64,000 nt of DNA from assembly GCF_000378985.1 (NCBI RefSeq), contig NZ_KB905370.1, positions 2,983,210-3,047,209 of the forward strand, written 5' to 3'. Of the stretch, positions 8,751-17,602 are shown one piece after another (within the stretch, counting starts at the first letter, position 1; each line of letters opens with the position of its first letter). The DNA comes from Ensifer sp. BR816. GTDB taxonomy: Bacteria > Pseudomonadota > Alphaproteobacteria > Rhizobiales > Rhizobiaceae. The position numbers and the translations under genes were made by a program. The notes under the pieces are model-generated. The model did no database searches, was not told the DNA's origin, and saw nothing but the letters and a program-made list of their open reading frames with translations.

Positions 8751-9680
8751 TTAAGGGCAGGCCGTACCTCCCTGTGGTGCGCAAGGCGGCAGGGGGACGA
8801 CGACGGTCCCTGCCGCACCGGCGGGGCCCGTCGGGCTCGGCAGGCTTCCGCCTGCCTGCGGCGCGGGTAGTGGCGCGACGACCGGCTGGCGCGTCACCTC
8901 CGGTTTCTCGATCGCAGCCGCCGCCCGAGCGGGAACCGTCACCACTGCGCGTCTCGGCCGTTCGAGCGCGGGCGCCTGGTCCGAAGGCGGCTCGGTCCGG
9001 TAGATGGGGCTGCCGGTGCGTCCGAGCCCGACGTCGACCGGCGGCGGCGGCCCATAGGGGTTCCAGGACGGATCGCCGATGATGGTTCCGCTGATCGTAT
9101 AGCCGTAGACGACGCTCAGCAGTTCGTTTTCCGTCGCGCCGGTCGCACAAAAGCGCAGCCGCACCTGTATGGTGCCATAGCTGCGCAACGGCGAGCGCTG
9201 GCTTTCCGGCGGACGTATCTGCTGCCAAGCATAGAGGCAAGCGTCGCCGCCGCGCCGTCCGAAGGCATAGCCGAACGGTCCGTAGCTGTTCTGAAGGAAA
9301 TAGGGCGACTGGACCAGGGGGACGCCCGGAATGGCGCGCCTTGCCTCCCGCATCATTTCCGATGCGCGGACGGCAGAATAGGCTGCCGTCTTCTGATCGA
9401 GCCCGGCATCCGTCGGTCCGAAGAATGTGGCGCGCAGGTAGTTCTGTCCGGGCGTCGAAGCGGAAGTATGCAAATTGACATCCTGTTCGACGGCGTTGCC
9501 GAAACGCCGCTCGACCACGTTCAGGATCTCAGGTCCACCGGGCGGCGGCAGGACGAGGGCGTTTTCCGTCGGTACGATGGTTGCGCCGGTTGGAACGCGG
9601 GCGCCTTCACGGGCCGTGCAGCCTGCAAGGGACAGCAACACGAGAACAATCAATCCGACGGCCTTGCCGCTGCACCACAA
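8751..9680 (-). CDS. bcsN: Cellulose biosynthesis protein BcsN, lipoprotein
   Basis: This 309-aa protein has a lipoprotein signal ending in the lipobox LSLAGC, then a globular part with segments such as VERRFGNAVEQDVNLHTSAS and GRRGGDACLYAWQQIR that resemble BcsN of rhizobia, and a Pro/Ala-rich C-terminal tail. I favour the TTG at 9680, which has GGAGG eight bases upstream and places the lipobox Cys at about residue 21. Longer frames to 9845 add 55 residues without signal-peptide character. It is the first gene of the leftward cellulose operon, 107 bases before bcsA. BcsN is known from alphaproteobacterial cellulose operons, but its exact task is not defined. Confidence 0.8.
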   Translation of the reverse strand: MWCSGKAVGLIVLVLLSLAGCTAREGARVPTGATIVPTENALVLPPPGGPEILNVVERRFGNAVEQDVNLHTSASTPGQNYLRATFFGPTDAGLDQKTAAYSAVRASEMMREARRAIPGVPLVQSPYFLQNSYGPFGYAFGRRGGDACLYAWQQIRPPESQRSPLRSYGTIQVRLRFCATGATENELLSVVYGYTISGTIIGDPSWNPYGPPPPVDVGLGRTGSPIYRTEPPSDQAPALERPRRAVVTVPARAAAAIEKPEVTRQPVVAPLPAPQAGGSLPSPTGPAGAAGTVVVPLPPCAPQGGTACP

Positions 9681-10073
9681 ACTGGCAACCTCCAAACTTG
9701 CCCCCGTAGGGACGCGCGTCTCCTTGAAACGCGCAAGAGCCGATGCGGCACATTGAATAGCTACATGTTCAGTCAATCGACTCGATCTCTTGAAACAAAT
9801 AGCAGGCAGGAAAGGCATGCAGAGGTCTCGCCGTCCGCATTCCACATCTCAACCTTGCGCCGCGACCACGAATCGCGATCGGCCGCCACGCCAGAAATTG
9901 CATAGTGCAAGTGGGGGTTTTTTCAAACCCGCATAACGGGGCACGTCAAAGCCTTCAGTCCAAACGGCGTCTTTGGCCGTGGCAATTTATATCAGCCGGA
10001 GGCAAGGCCAGCCCTTTGTCGTTCGAGGAACATTTCTGATTGAGCGCGGTTCGTCGTGATGGAGATTGCAGCC
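9681..10073. other. Divergent intergenic region between bcsN and the FAD-Rieske gene
   Basis: This stretch of about 390 bases has no convincing gene. It must hold the leftward promoter of the cellulose operon; I did not find a clear match for it. The rightward side carries a good EcfG-type promoter at 10027-10051. Frames open across the region lack ribosome-binding sites and family features. Confidence 0.6.
10027..10051 (+). promoter_or_regulatory. EcfG (RpoE2)-type promoter upstream of the FAD-Rieske gene
   Basis: GGAAC (10027-10031) is followed after 16 bases by GGTT (10048-10051). The alphaproteobacterial general-stress consensus is GGAAC-N16/17-CGTT, so there is one mismatch in the -10 part. 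The site ends 22 bases before the ATG at 10074, a short but workable leader. Confidence 0.5.
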
Positions 10074-11600
10074 ATGAACGTGAATTCCGAACGCAGCCAG
10101 TCCCTTTGGATGGCAACCGTCCCGGAGCATCGGGCGCAGCCGCTTGCCACAAATGAGCGAGCCGATGTGGTCGTGGTTGGGTCCGGTATCGCCGGCCTCT
10201 CGGTCGCCTACGAACTGTGCCGCGAAAAGCAGTCGGTGATCGTCGTGGATCGAGGCGCGCTTGCCCGAGGTATGACGGCGCGCACGAGCGCGCATCTTGC
10301 CTCCGTTCTCGACGACTTCTACCACGAACTCTTAAAGCTGCGTGGTCTCGAGGAGGCACGACGCTACTTTCACAGCCAGGTCGCGGCCCTTGATAGGGTT
10401 GAGCAGATCCAGGCATCCGAAAACATCGAGTGCGACTTCCGTCGCCTCGACGGCTATCTGTTCGCGGCGTCGGACGAAGACGTTTCCATCCTCGAGCGGG
10501 AGATCGATGCCTGTCACGGCCTCGGCTTCTCCGGCGTCGCCTGGGACACATTGCCGGGCACGGGAGATGGCGGCGAGCACCGCTGCCTCCGTTTTCCGGA
10601 ACAGGGACGATTCCATCCGCTCAAATATCTTGACGGTCTCATCCGCTGCATCGAACGCGATGGCGGGCGGCTATACGCAGAGACACCGGTCGTGAGCGTC
10701 GAAGAGAAGGGCGGCGAAACGATCGTCCACACGCGGCAAGGCCATGAAATCCGCGCGCGAGCGGCGGTCATCGCAACGAATTCGCCCATCAACGACTGGA
10801 TCGCAATTCATACGAAGCAGGCACCATATCGGACCTATGTCTTTGCCGGCCGAGTACCAAGCGGCTCGGTGGTCGATGCACTGTATTGGGATACGCTGGA
10901 TCCGTACCACTATGTGCGACTGCAGCCGTCAGGCGCAGAGCATGCCTGGCTGATTGTAGGCGGCGAGGATCACAAGACCGGACAAGCCGACGACCAGCCG
11001 GAGCGGATAGCGAGGCTCACGGAATGGGCAAAGGCGCGCTTCCCGCGAATGGGCGATCCGGAATATGCCTGGTCCGGCCAGGTGATGGAGCCGGTGGACT
11101 ATCTCGCCTATATCGGCCGCAACCCCGGAAACGACAATATTTTCGTTGTGACCGGCGATTCCGGCGAGGGCCTGTCGAACGGCGTCGCCGGTTCGTTGAT
11201 CCTGCGCGATCTTATCCTAGGCCGCGACAATGCCTGGACGGACGTCTACCAGCCCAATCGGATCTCGATCGGCGCAGCGGGCGAGTACATTTCTGAAAAT
11301 CTCACCATGCCCGCCAATCTCGCCGAACATCTCACGGGCGGGGAATTGTCTTCGCTCGACGAATTGAAACCGGGCGACGGCGGCCTTTTCCGCCGTGGCA
11401 CGGCAAAGCTTGCAGCCTACCGCGACGCTGGCGGCGAACTCCATATTCGATCCGCGACTTGCACCCATGCCGGCTGTGTCGTGCACTGGAACGGCTTTGA
11501 GAGATGCTGGGACTGTCCATGCCACGGTTCCCACTTTTCGGTGGATGGCGAGCCCCTAAACGCGCCGGCCTTCAAGCCGCTTGCGGCCGCTGACGAATAG
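10074..11600 (+). CDS. FAD-dependent oxidoreductase with C-terminal Rieske domain
   Basis: This 508-aa protein has two domains. Residues about 30-400 form a DAO-type FAD fold: the dinucleotide-binding motif VVVVGSGIAGLSVAYEL, a later GETIVHTRQGHEIRARAAVI strand region, and a C-terminal FAD contact (VVTGDSGEGLSNGVAGSLIL). Residues about 420-508 are a Rieske domain with both [2Fe-2S] ligand pairs, CTHAGC and CPCHGSHF. Such fusions are annotated as Rieske-type oxidoreductases of unknown substrate; the cluster could pass electrons from the flavin to an acceptor. The ATG at 10074 has GGAG nine bases upstream. A predicted EcfG promoter precedes it, and the next gene, a TrxR-like flavoprotein, has one too. 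Confidence 0.85.
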   Translation: MNVNSERSQSLWMATVPEHRAQPLATNERADVVVVGSGIAGLSVAYELCREKQSVIVVDRGALARGMTARTSAHLASVLDDFYHELLKLRGLEEARRYFHSQVAALDRVEQIQASENIECDFRRLDGYLFAASDEDVSILEREIDACHGLGFSGVAWDTLPGTGDGGEHRCLRFPEQGRFHPLKYLDGLIRCIERDGGRLYAETPVVSVEEKGGETIVHTRQGHEIRARAAVIATNSPINDWIAIHTKQAPYRTYVFAGRVPSGSVVDALYWDTLDPYHYVRLQPSGAEHAWLIVGGEDHKTGQADDQPERIARLTEWAKARFPRMGDPEYAWSGQVMEPVDYLAYIGRNPGNDNIFVVTGDSGEGLSNGVAGSLILRDLILGRDNAWTDVYQPNRISIGAAGEYISENLTMPANLAEHLTGGELSSLDELKPGDGGLFRRGTAKLAAYRDAGGELHIRSATCTHAGCVVHWNGFERCWDCPCHGSHFSVDGEPLNAPAFKPLAAADE

Positions 11601-11648
11601 GCGCGCAGCGGCGGGACCACGATATCTCCCAGGCATTTTTGGCCTCCA

Positions 11649-11673
11649 GGAACAACCGGCCGCGTGAGCCGTT
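11649..11673 (+). promoter_or_regulatory. EcfG (RpoE2)-type promoter upstream of the TrxR-like gene
   Basis: GGAAC (11649-11653), 16 bases, then CGTT (11670-11673) is a full match to the alphaproteobacterial general-stress promoter. It sits 44 bases before the GTG start at 11718, in the 117-base gap after the FAD-Rieske gene. Confidence 0.65.
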
Positions 11674-11717
11674 CACAGCAGGCTGTTTGACAGGAACCCG
11701 GAACGGCGAGACGCTGA

Positions 11718-12626
11718 GTGCGCGATAAAATCAACTATGACTGCATCGTTGTCGGTGGGGGCCCTGCAGGGTTGGCGGCAAGCGTCTATCTGGCGCGCCT
11801 CAACCGGCATGTGATCGTCGTCGACGAGGGAAACAGCCGCGCTTCGCTCATTCCGCGCTCCTACAATCATCCGGCTTTCCCCGACGGCGTTCCGGGCCAG
11901 GTGCTGCTCGACCGTATGCATGATCAAGCCGCCAGGTTCGGGGTCGAGCATCTCGCCGCCCGCACCGATATGCTGGAGCGGATCGATGACGGCTTTCAAT
12001 GCAGAGCGGCAGGCCGCCTTCTCCGCAGCCATGCAATCATATGCGCGACGGGCCTGGTCGACGTTCTTCCGCCCTGGCCGAATGCAAAGGAACTCGTGCG
12101 GAATGGCAATCTCAGGCTATGCCCGATCTGCGATGGTTACGAAATCAATGGCGCCCCGGTGGTCGTCATCGGCAACAACCGGCGGGCGATGAAGGAAGCC
12201 GCATTTCTGCTCTCCTTCACCGACGATGTGACGGTGGCGACCTTGGGTGCCAAACCCGAGGGACAGACGCCTGCGGACATCAGGCCGCCCATTCGACTGC
12301 TCACAGCCCGATTGGCACGGCACGAGCCCGTCCCGGAAGACTGCATGGCGTTGGAATTCTTGGGAGGTGTAGCTATGGAGCGGGTGGCGGTATATTCGGC
12401 GCTCGGCTGCAGGCCACAATCTCTGGTTGCGCAGACACTTGGAGTGAAGCTTGACGAGGAAGGGCGGATACCGACCGATCAGCATCAGCGTACCGGCGTC
12501 CGGTTCTTCTACGCGATCGGCGATGTGGTGACGGGTCTGAACCAGTTGGGAGTCGCCATGGCGCAGGGGGAGATTGCCGCCGTCACCGCGCACAATGATC
12601 TGTCGGAGGCTTTCGGCAATGCTTGA
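11718..12626 (+). CDS. Thioredoxin reductase-like NAD(P)/FAD oxidoreductase with CPIC motif
   Basis: This 302-aa flavoprotein has the thioredoxin-reductase layout: an N-terminal FAD motif ([20 protein letters not shown]), the redox pair in CPICDGYE at about 134-141, the position of CATC in TrxR, an NAD(P) segment ([20 protein letters not shown]), and a C-terminal FAD motif ([20 protein letters not shown]). The length is close to the low-Mr TrxR size of about 310-320 aa. It starts with GTG. No thioredoxin gene is adjacent, so its partner is unknown; the Rieske flavoprotein upstream is a possible one (inference). The true cellular TrxR is probably elsewhere. Confidence 0.83.
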   Translation: MRDKINYDCIVVGGGPAGLAASVYLARLNRHVIVVDEGNSRASLIPRSYNHPAFPDGVPGQVLLDRMHDQAARFGVEHLAARTDMLERIDDGFQCRAAGRLLRSHAIICATGLVDVLPPWPNAKELVRNGNLRLCPICDGYEINGAPVVVIGNNRRAMKEAAFLLSFTDDVTVATLGAKPEGQTPADIRPPIRLLTARLARHEPVPEDCMALEFLGGVAMERVAVYSALGCRPQSLVAQTLGVKLDEEGRIPTDQHQRTGVRFFYAIGDVVTGLNQLGVAMAQGEIAAVTAHNDLSEAFGNA

Positions 12627-12661
12627 GCGGGGCGTTCGTGAGGACGCGCGGCCTGGCGCGC

Positions 12662-13147
12662 TCAATCGGGTGAAAGACGCCGCGCCAGACCGATCTTCTC
12701 GAGGTTCGTTCGCAGCACCGCATCAAAGGCGACCTTCCTCCAAAGCTGCCGATAGCCGAGGCGTTGATAGAGTTCGAGCGCTCTTCGATTGGCAGCGGCC
12801 ACTTCGATGCGAGCTTCATCGTAGCCGCGCTCAAAGATTTGTCTTTCGAGCGCTCTCACGAGCGCCGATCCGGCGCCTCGCCCCTCGAATGCCGGAGCCA
12901 CCCAGATATCGCTGATCGTATCATCCCCGTGCTCGCAGGCCCCGATCCCGGCAGCTTGGCCTTCGACTTCAGCCACCAGGATATTTGACCGCACGTCCCG
13001 GAGAAATGGCAGAAACGGGTTGTCCTGCTCGACCACCGTCGCGACCTCCGCCGGGACAAGCGGCTTGATCCCCTTGCGCCAGGCTGCGAGCCCAATCCGG
13101 GCAAGAGCCTCCACTTCGTCCGCTAAAGCCGAACGCACGGCAATCAT
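12662..13147 (-). CDS. GNAT family N-acetyltransferase
   Basis: This 161-aa single-domain protein has the GNAT fold: strand beta4 (DTISDIWVAPAFEGRGAGSA) leads into the acetyl-CoA pyrophosphate loop with the motif R/Q-x-x-G-x-G/A seen as EGRGAGSAL, and ends with the conserved ANRRALELYQRLGY helix. The substrate cannot be told. It lies convergent to the TrxR-like gene, 35 bases away, and 36 bases downstream of the DUF2269 gene on the same strand, so it may be the last gene of a three-gene operon with the SDR-DoxX and DUF2269 genes. Confidence 0.85.
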   Translation of the reverse strand: MIAVRSALADEVEALARIGLAAWRKGIKPLVPAEVATVVEQDNPFLPFLRDVRSNILVAEVEGQAAGIGACEHGDDTISDIWVAPAFEGRGAGSALVRALERQIFERGYDEARIEVAAANRRALELYQRLGYRQLWRKVAFDAVLRTNLEKIGLARRLSPD

Positions 13148-13183
13148 CCGATCTGTCCCTCCCGATAAGCGCCATCCCGCCGC

Positions 13184-13657
13184 TCACCACTCTATAGCGG
13201 GCCGGGTGATCATCAGCCAGAAAATCCCAAGGACTGCAGCAAAGGCCGGAAAGCCAAAGGCGAACCACAGGTGAAAGAGCCGATAGTAGCGTTTGGGCAA
13301 CGGTTGGCCACTCTTGCTCGCGGCCTCGGCGAGCCTGCGCATCTCCATCTGCATCCACACGACCGGTAGCCAGAATGCACCGGTGATCAGGTAGAGGAGG
13401 ATCGACAGCAGGATCCAACCCTCCATCAGGGAGTAGCCGACATGCCAGGCGAGCGCCACCCCCGTCATCGGCTGCACGACGACGGCAGTGGCGGTGAACA
13501 GGAAGTCGGCCAGGACAACGATGCGCGCAACCGCAGCGATCGTCGCGGCGCGACCGGTGCGATGCGCCACGAGCATGAAGAACGCGATCCCCGCGCCCGT
13601 GCCCAACAGCACGGAGGCGCCGATGATGTGCAGGTATTTGAGGACAAAATAGAGCAT
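13184..13657 (-). CDS. DUF2269 family integral membrane protein
   Basis: This 157-aa protein has four predicted transmembrane helices. The first includes HIIGASVLLGTGAGIAFFML and the last is around FAFGFPAFAAVLGIFWLMIT. This matches DUF2269, a family of unknown function often found with DoxX-like or SDR-DoxX proteins. Its ATG shares one base with the stop of the upstream gene (positions 13655-13659), which implies translational coupling and a joint role with the SDR-DoxX protein. Confidence 0.8.
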   Translation of the reverse strand: MLYFVLKYLHIIGASVLLGTGAGIAFFMLVAHRTGRAATIAAVARIVVLADFLFTATAVVVQPMTGVALAWHVGYSLMEGWILLSILLYLITGAFWLPVVWMQMEMRRLAEAASKSGQPLPKRYYRLFHLWFAFGFPAFAAVLGIFWLMITRPAIEW

Positions 13658-14940
13658 CAGCGCTCCTCCAGGATCGCCAAAGCGGCGAGGTGCAGCACGA
13701 TGATCGGCCAGATCTTCATCAGCGGGCCAAGCGGTTCATTCCACAATTCGGGGAGCAGGATCGTCCCGGCGACGCCATAGAAGAGGGAAAGGCCAATCGC
13801 ACCGTAGAGCCCGGCATGGCTGGTACGACGAGCCGCAATGGCAAGCCCGATCAGGATATCGGCGATCGCTCCGGCGACGACGCTCGGGCCAGCGAGAACC
13901 CCAGCGCCGGTGCGCTCCATCAATTCGAGTCCGATCTGGTATCCAGTCGTCAGCGATATGACGCCGGTAGCGATCCAGAACAGCGACAATACGACGAAGA
14001 TGACCGGCTTCAGGAGGTAGAGCTTGGCAAACCATCTTTCCTGAACGCAAACCGGCGTTCTTGCCAGCGCCACCGAGAGCGCGGTCGGTTCTATCCCGGT
14101 AGTCTCCGACCACGCCCGGATATCGCCCACGGCGCCGCGGGTGATCTCCTTTTGCGCCGTGCTCCGCGTCGGCGGACGCCAGCCGAGTGCTCCGGCAAGA
14201 TCGCTGAGCTTATAAAGGAGATCAGCGAGCGGAGCCGGTATGTGGAGAGCGCGGGCAGGGCTCCAGCCAAACCAGTTTCGATAGGTCCTCACGACATCTT
14301 CGAAGGACAGGGCCTCCGGCCCTGCGACCTCCGGGATCAGTCGCTTGGGGGCGCCCGGATGGACGAGCTTGTCTACGGTGCCTGCCACGTCTTCGAGGCG
14401 CACGACCTGGAGCAGCCCGGTATTCGGCATGAGCGGCAGAACGGGCAAAGCCGCGAGACCGCGGATGAGCGCGCTGGCGCCGAAAGCGCCGGGGCCGAGG
14501 ACGACGGAAGGGCGCAGGATGACCCAGTCGAGATCCCTCGCCATCAGCGCCTCGTCCCCTTCGAGCTTGGTGCGCGAAAAGGGGGAAGGTTGCTGCTTTT
14601 CGACTCCCATCGCCGAGAAATGGATGACGCGGCGGACACCGGCCTGTTCGCAAGCTTGAAATAGGGCCGAGGGGCCGCGGGTGTGGACGCCCGACGTATC
14701 TTGGCCCGGCCCGTCCTGGAGTGTCCCTGCGCAATTTACGACCGCGGCTATGTTCGACAGATACGGCAGCCAGTCTTCAGGCCGAACCGCTCGTGCAAGA
14801 TCAAGTTCCACGGTTTCGTCGGTCTTTGACAGCGAAGAACCCGGGCGAACCACCCGCACGATCGTCATGCCACGCTCGAGAAGCTTCGCGCAGACGGCCG
14901 AGCCGATCAGTCCGGAAGCCCCTACCACAAGCACTCTCAT
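13657..14940 (-). CDS. SDR-type NAD(P)-binding protein fused to a DoxX-like membrane domain
   Basis: This 427-aa protein begins directly with a Rossmann motif (MRVLVVGASGLIGSAVCAKL) of the extended/atypical SDR type, with VVNCAGTLQDGPGQDTSGVH and RVIHFSAMGVEKQQPSPFSR as later family segments. From about residue 305 four hydrophobic helices make a DoxX-like membrane domain. I start it at the ATG at 14940, since the Rossmann strand should be N-terminal; an ATG at 14958 would add only six residues. It is coupled to the DUF2269 gene. The fusion suggests a membrane-bound NAD(P)-dependent redox enzyme; the substrate is unknown. Confidence 0.8.
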   Translation of the reverse strand: MRVLVVGASGLIGSAVCAKLLERGMTIVRVVRPGSSLSKTDETVELDLARAVRPEDWLPYLSNIAAVVNCAGTLQDGPGQDTSGVHTRGPSALFQACEQAGVRRVIHFSAMGVEKQQPSPFSRTKLEGDEALMARDLDWVILRPSVVLGPGAFGASALIRGLAALPVLPLMPNTGLLQVVRLEDVAGTVDKLVHPGAPKRLIPEVAGPEALSFEDVVRTYRNWFGWSPARALHIPAPLADLLYKLSDLAGALGWRPPTRSTAQKEITRGAVGDIRAWSETTGIEPTALSVALARTPVCVQERWFAKLYLLKPVIFVVLSLFWIATGVISLTTGYQIGLELMERTGAGVLAGPSVVAGAIADILIGLAIAARRTSHAGLYGAIGLSLFYGVAGTILLPELWNEPLGPLMKIWPIIVLHLAALAILEER

Positions 14941-15028
14941 CCTTCCCCCTTCGATCATCGGCGATCACCGCAATGCCGCGGCCATTGCCCGCGTGCCTAG
15001 CACGGTACCGCTCCAATCAGCGCCGGGT

Positions 15029-15040
15029 GGAACATGTTCC
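15029..15040. promoter_or_regulatory. Perfect palindrome GGAACATGTTCC, possible operator
   Basis: This 12-base perfect inverted repeat lies 89 bases upstream of the SDR-DoxX start and 20 bases from the stop of the cyclase gene, which reads the same way. It could be a regulator site for the leftward SDR-DoxX operon. On the minus strand GGAAC is followed after 17 bases by GATT, a poor match to the EcfG consensus, so a stress promoter is not claimed. Confidence 0.3.
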
Positions 15041-15059
15041 TTGAATGGTGAACGGCGGA

Positions 15060-17519
15060 TTATCGAGAGAGCCTGTTCAGTGCCTCACGAAGTGTCGCCG
15101 CCGCCTCTTCGCGCTCGCCGGATGACATGAGGTCGGGCTCCGCATCCAGCTTCAGGTGCGGCAGCTCCTTGTGGATCGCGTCGCAGCCGGCAGCAAGATT
15201 GGCGATGAAGTCGACGACCCTGTAGGTCGCGATTGGATAGGCGATGCCTTTGACCCGGATCCGCCCAACTTCCTCGCAATGGATCACGCCCTTCACCTGA
15301 GCGAAGGTTTCGTAGGAGATGAGGACCGATCCGGGCTCCGCTTCCTGCTCCAGCCGTGCGGCGAGGTTCACGGCGCCGCCGATGATCGTGTAGTCCATCC
15401 GGTCTTCGCTGCCGAAATTGCCGACGGTGCAATAGTCCGTGTGAATACCGATCCGGCAGCGGAGCGGCGTTTCTATTCCGGCGCTGCGCCAGGCCTCGCC
15501 GAGTTCGGCCATCCGCTTCTGCATTGCCAGTGCCATCGATACCCCGGCGATGGCGTCCTCCTTGACGCCGCTTGTCTCCGGATCTCCGAAGAACATCAGG
15601 ATCGCGTCGCCGACATATTTGTCGATCGTGGCGCCGAAATAGAGGGCGATCTTCGACATTTCCGTCAGATACTGATTGAGGAGCTGGGTGAGCTCCTCGG
15701 ACTCCATTTTATCGGTCGTTTCCGTGAAGCCGGCGATGTCCGAGAAGCAGATGGTCAGCTTCTTGCGCTGGCTCGCGATACTGACATCCTGCCGGCCGCT
15801 GAAAATCGAGCTATAGACCTGAGGAGCGAGGTATTTGGCAAGCTTGCTCGACAGTGCTTCGAGTGCCGCCGACTTCTCGGAGAGATCCTGCTCCCGGCGC
15901 TTCAACTCCGTGACGTCGGAATATACGGCGACCGTGCCGCCACCCGAAATCCGGCGTTCGCTGATCTGGACCCAGCGATCCGGGCCACGCTGCTGAAGGA
16001 GCGTACCGGCTGGATTGCGATGCGCCTCGAGCCGCTCGGCGATCCACTCGCCCTCCCGCCCGATGGCGTCCTCGATCAGGCCACGCTCTGCCGCTGCGCG
16101 GATGATCGCCTCGAAATTCGTGCCTGGCACGACGGCATCAGCCATCCCGGGATAGAGAATTTCGCGATAGCGGCTGTTGCAGAGGAGGAGCCGGTCTTCG
16201 GCGTCGTAAAGGGCGAAACCCTCGGAAATGCTCTCGATCGCGTCGACGAGGCGCTGGCGGGCCTCCGCCACGTCGCGCAGGTTCTGCTCTTCGACCTCGA
16301 TCGCGGTGTCGCGGAAGACGCGCAGCGCCTTGGCCATCCGACCGATCTCGTCGCCGCCGGTCTCCGGCAAGGGCACCCGAAGATTGCCGGCGGCGATGGC
16401 GAGCATGCTGTGGCTCAGGCCTGCAAGACGGGCAAGCAGGTTGCGGTCGACATAGAGCCAGACGATCAGTATCGAACTCAAGAGGCTGAGAAGAGCGGAG
16501 CCGAGCACGATGCCGGTGCCATAGCGCCCGACCGTCGCGGCCTCCGCACCGGCCTCGGAGATATCTCTTTGCGCCGCCGCCACCAGACGGTCCACGGCAA
16601 GCGTGAGCTTGCGGGAAAGCTGATCGTTTTCCGCCACCAACTTCTCGCCCTCTGTCAGGATTGCGAGCTCTTCTTGACGCACGCTCGGGATGCTGCTCGG
16701 ACCGTCGATCAGCGTCTTGAACTCGTCCACGAGCTGGCTGAAGCGTTTGCGCAACTGCTCGTCGAATTCGGGCGTGACGGCCTCCAGCACGCCGACCGAT
16801 CGGTGCAGGGGAAACGAAAGCAACGACAGGTCGCCCGGTGTTGGCACGACCGCGGCCTGCAGAAGCGTGTCGTTGATGGCTGCGATTTCCCGCTGCGCCG
16901 TCTGTTGCGGAATATAGGCGGCGATGGCTCGCGCCAGGTCTCGCGTTGCCGCAGCCTCCGCCTCCGGCGAAAGTGTCGGATCGACCGTAGCTGCCCGCCA
17001 TCGCGGTACCTTGGAGTTCATCACGAGAATACCGGGTGCGACGAGCCGCTGGCTCGCATTGGTCGTGGCCGACAGGCGGCGCAGCAGCTCTTCCTTCCGC
17101 GCGACCGCGGAGAGGCGGGCGGTGACGAGACCGTCGAGGGCATTCAGGTTGCGCCGCAGCCCCACGGCCGCGTCTTCGATTTCGGTGACGACCGCCGAGT
17201 TGAGCGTTGCGCCTTTCAGGGCCGAGAGCAGCTCTTCCAGGCGCGTCATCTCGCTGCCGATCGCGGCCGATACCTCGCGGTGTCTGGCCCGGCTCGCCGA
17301 AGCGAGCACGGCGGGCGCGGTGGCGGCAACGCGCTCGGCATGACGGGAAAGTTCAAGGGATAGAAGCGCGGACGGAGCCCGGCGTTCGGTTACGCGCTCG
17401 AGCACCTGGCTCAGTTGAAGGAAGGCGTAGAGCGCGCCGACGGTCGCAAGCACTGCGAAGGCACTGATGCCGAAGAAGGCGAACAGCAGACGACCGCGAA
17501 TGCCGAGACGATCAAACAT
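15060..17519 (-). CDS. Receptor-type class III adenylate cyclase (TM-HAMP-PAS-CYCc)
   Basis: This 819-aa membrane protein has a first transmembrane helix (about 10-36), a periplasmic region of about 295 mostly helical residues, a second transmembrane helix (332-357), HAMP (356-410), a PAS domain (about 425-540) and a C-terminal class III cyclase domain (586-770). The two metal-binding aspartates are in FSDIAGF (Asp594) and KYVGDAIL (Asp638). The purine-selecting pair is Lys634 in TIDKYVGD and Asp709 in MDYTIIG, which favours ATP over GTP. All catalytic parts look intact. It lies 83 bases downstream of an orphan periplasmic binding-protein gene on the same strand, which may deliver its signal. 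Confidence 0.92.
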   Translation of the reverse strand: MFDRLGIRGRLLFAFFGISAFAVLATVGALYAFLQLSQVLERVTERRAPSALLSLELSRHAERVAATAPAVLASASRARHREVSAAIGSEMTRLEELLSALKGATLNSAVVTEIEDAAVGLRRNLNALDGLVTARLSAVARKEELLRRLSATTNASQRLVAPGILVMNSKVPRWRAATVDPTLSPEAEAAATRDLARAIAAYIPQQTAQREIAAINDTLLQAAVVPTPGDLSLLSFPLHRSVGVLEAVTPEFDEQLRKRFSQLVDEFKTLIDGPSSIPSVRQEELAILTEGEKLVAENDQLSRKLTLAVDRLVAAAQRDISEAGAEAATVGRYGTGIVLGSALLSLLSSILIVWLYVDRNLLARLAGLSHSMLAIAAGNLRVPLPETGGDEIGRMAKALRVFRDTAIEVEEQNLRDVAEARQRLVDAIESISEGFALYDAEDRLLLCNSRYREILYPGMADAVVPGTNFEAIIRAAAERGLIEDAIGREGEWIAERLEAHRNPAGTLLQQRGPDRWVQISERRISGGGTVAVYSDVTELKRREQDLSEKSAALEALSSKLAKYLAPQVYSSIFSGRQDVSIASQRKKLTICFSDIAGFTETTDKMESEELTQLLNQYLTEMSKIALYFGATIDKYVGDAILMFFGDPETSGVKEDAIAGVSMALAMQKRMAELGEAWRSAGIETPLRCRIGIHTDYCTVGNFGSEDRMDYTIIGGAVNLAARLEQEAEPGSVLISYETFAQVKGVIHCEEVGRIRVKGIAYPIATYRVVDFIANLAAGCDAIHKELPHLKLDAEPDLMSSGEREEAAATLREALNRLSR

Positions 17520-17602
17520 CGCGGCCCCTCGCTCGGGCTGAGGCGGTCAACATCGTCCGCACGGATTTCTTCTCAAACGCGAGTTGCTGCGGTCAGTACT
17601 GG

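Noticed and set aside
11718..12626. The cell's main thioredoxin reductase (trxB)
   Set aside because: The redox motif is CPIC rather than CATC, the protein is slightly short and there is no thioredoxin context; a paralogue is more likely.
15156..17363. A 735-codon plus-strand open frame opposite the adenylate cyclase gene
   Set aside because: The minus strand encodes a full cyclase with all motifs. The antisense frame is open because of GC-rich third positions, has no ribosome-binding site and shows no family features.
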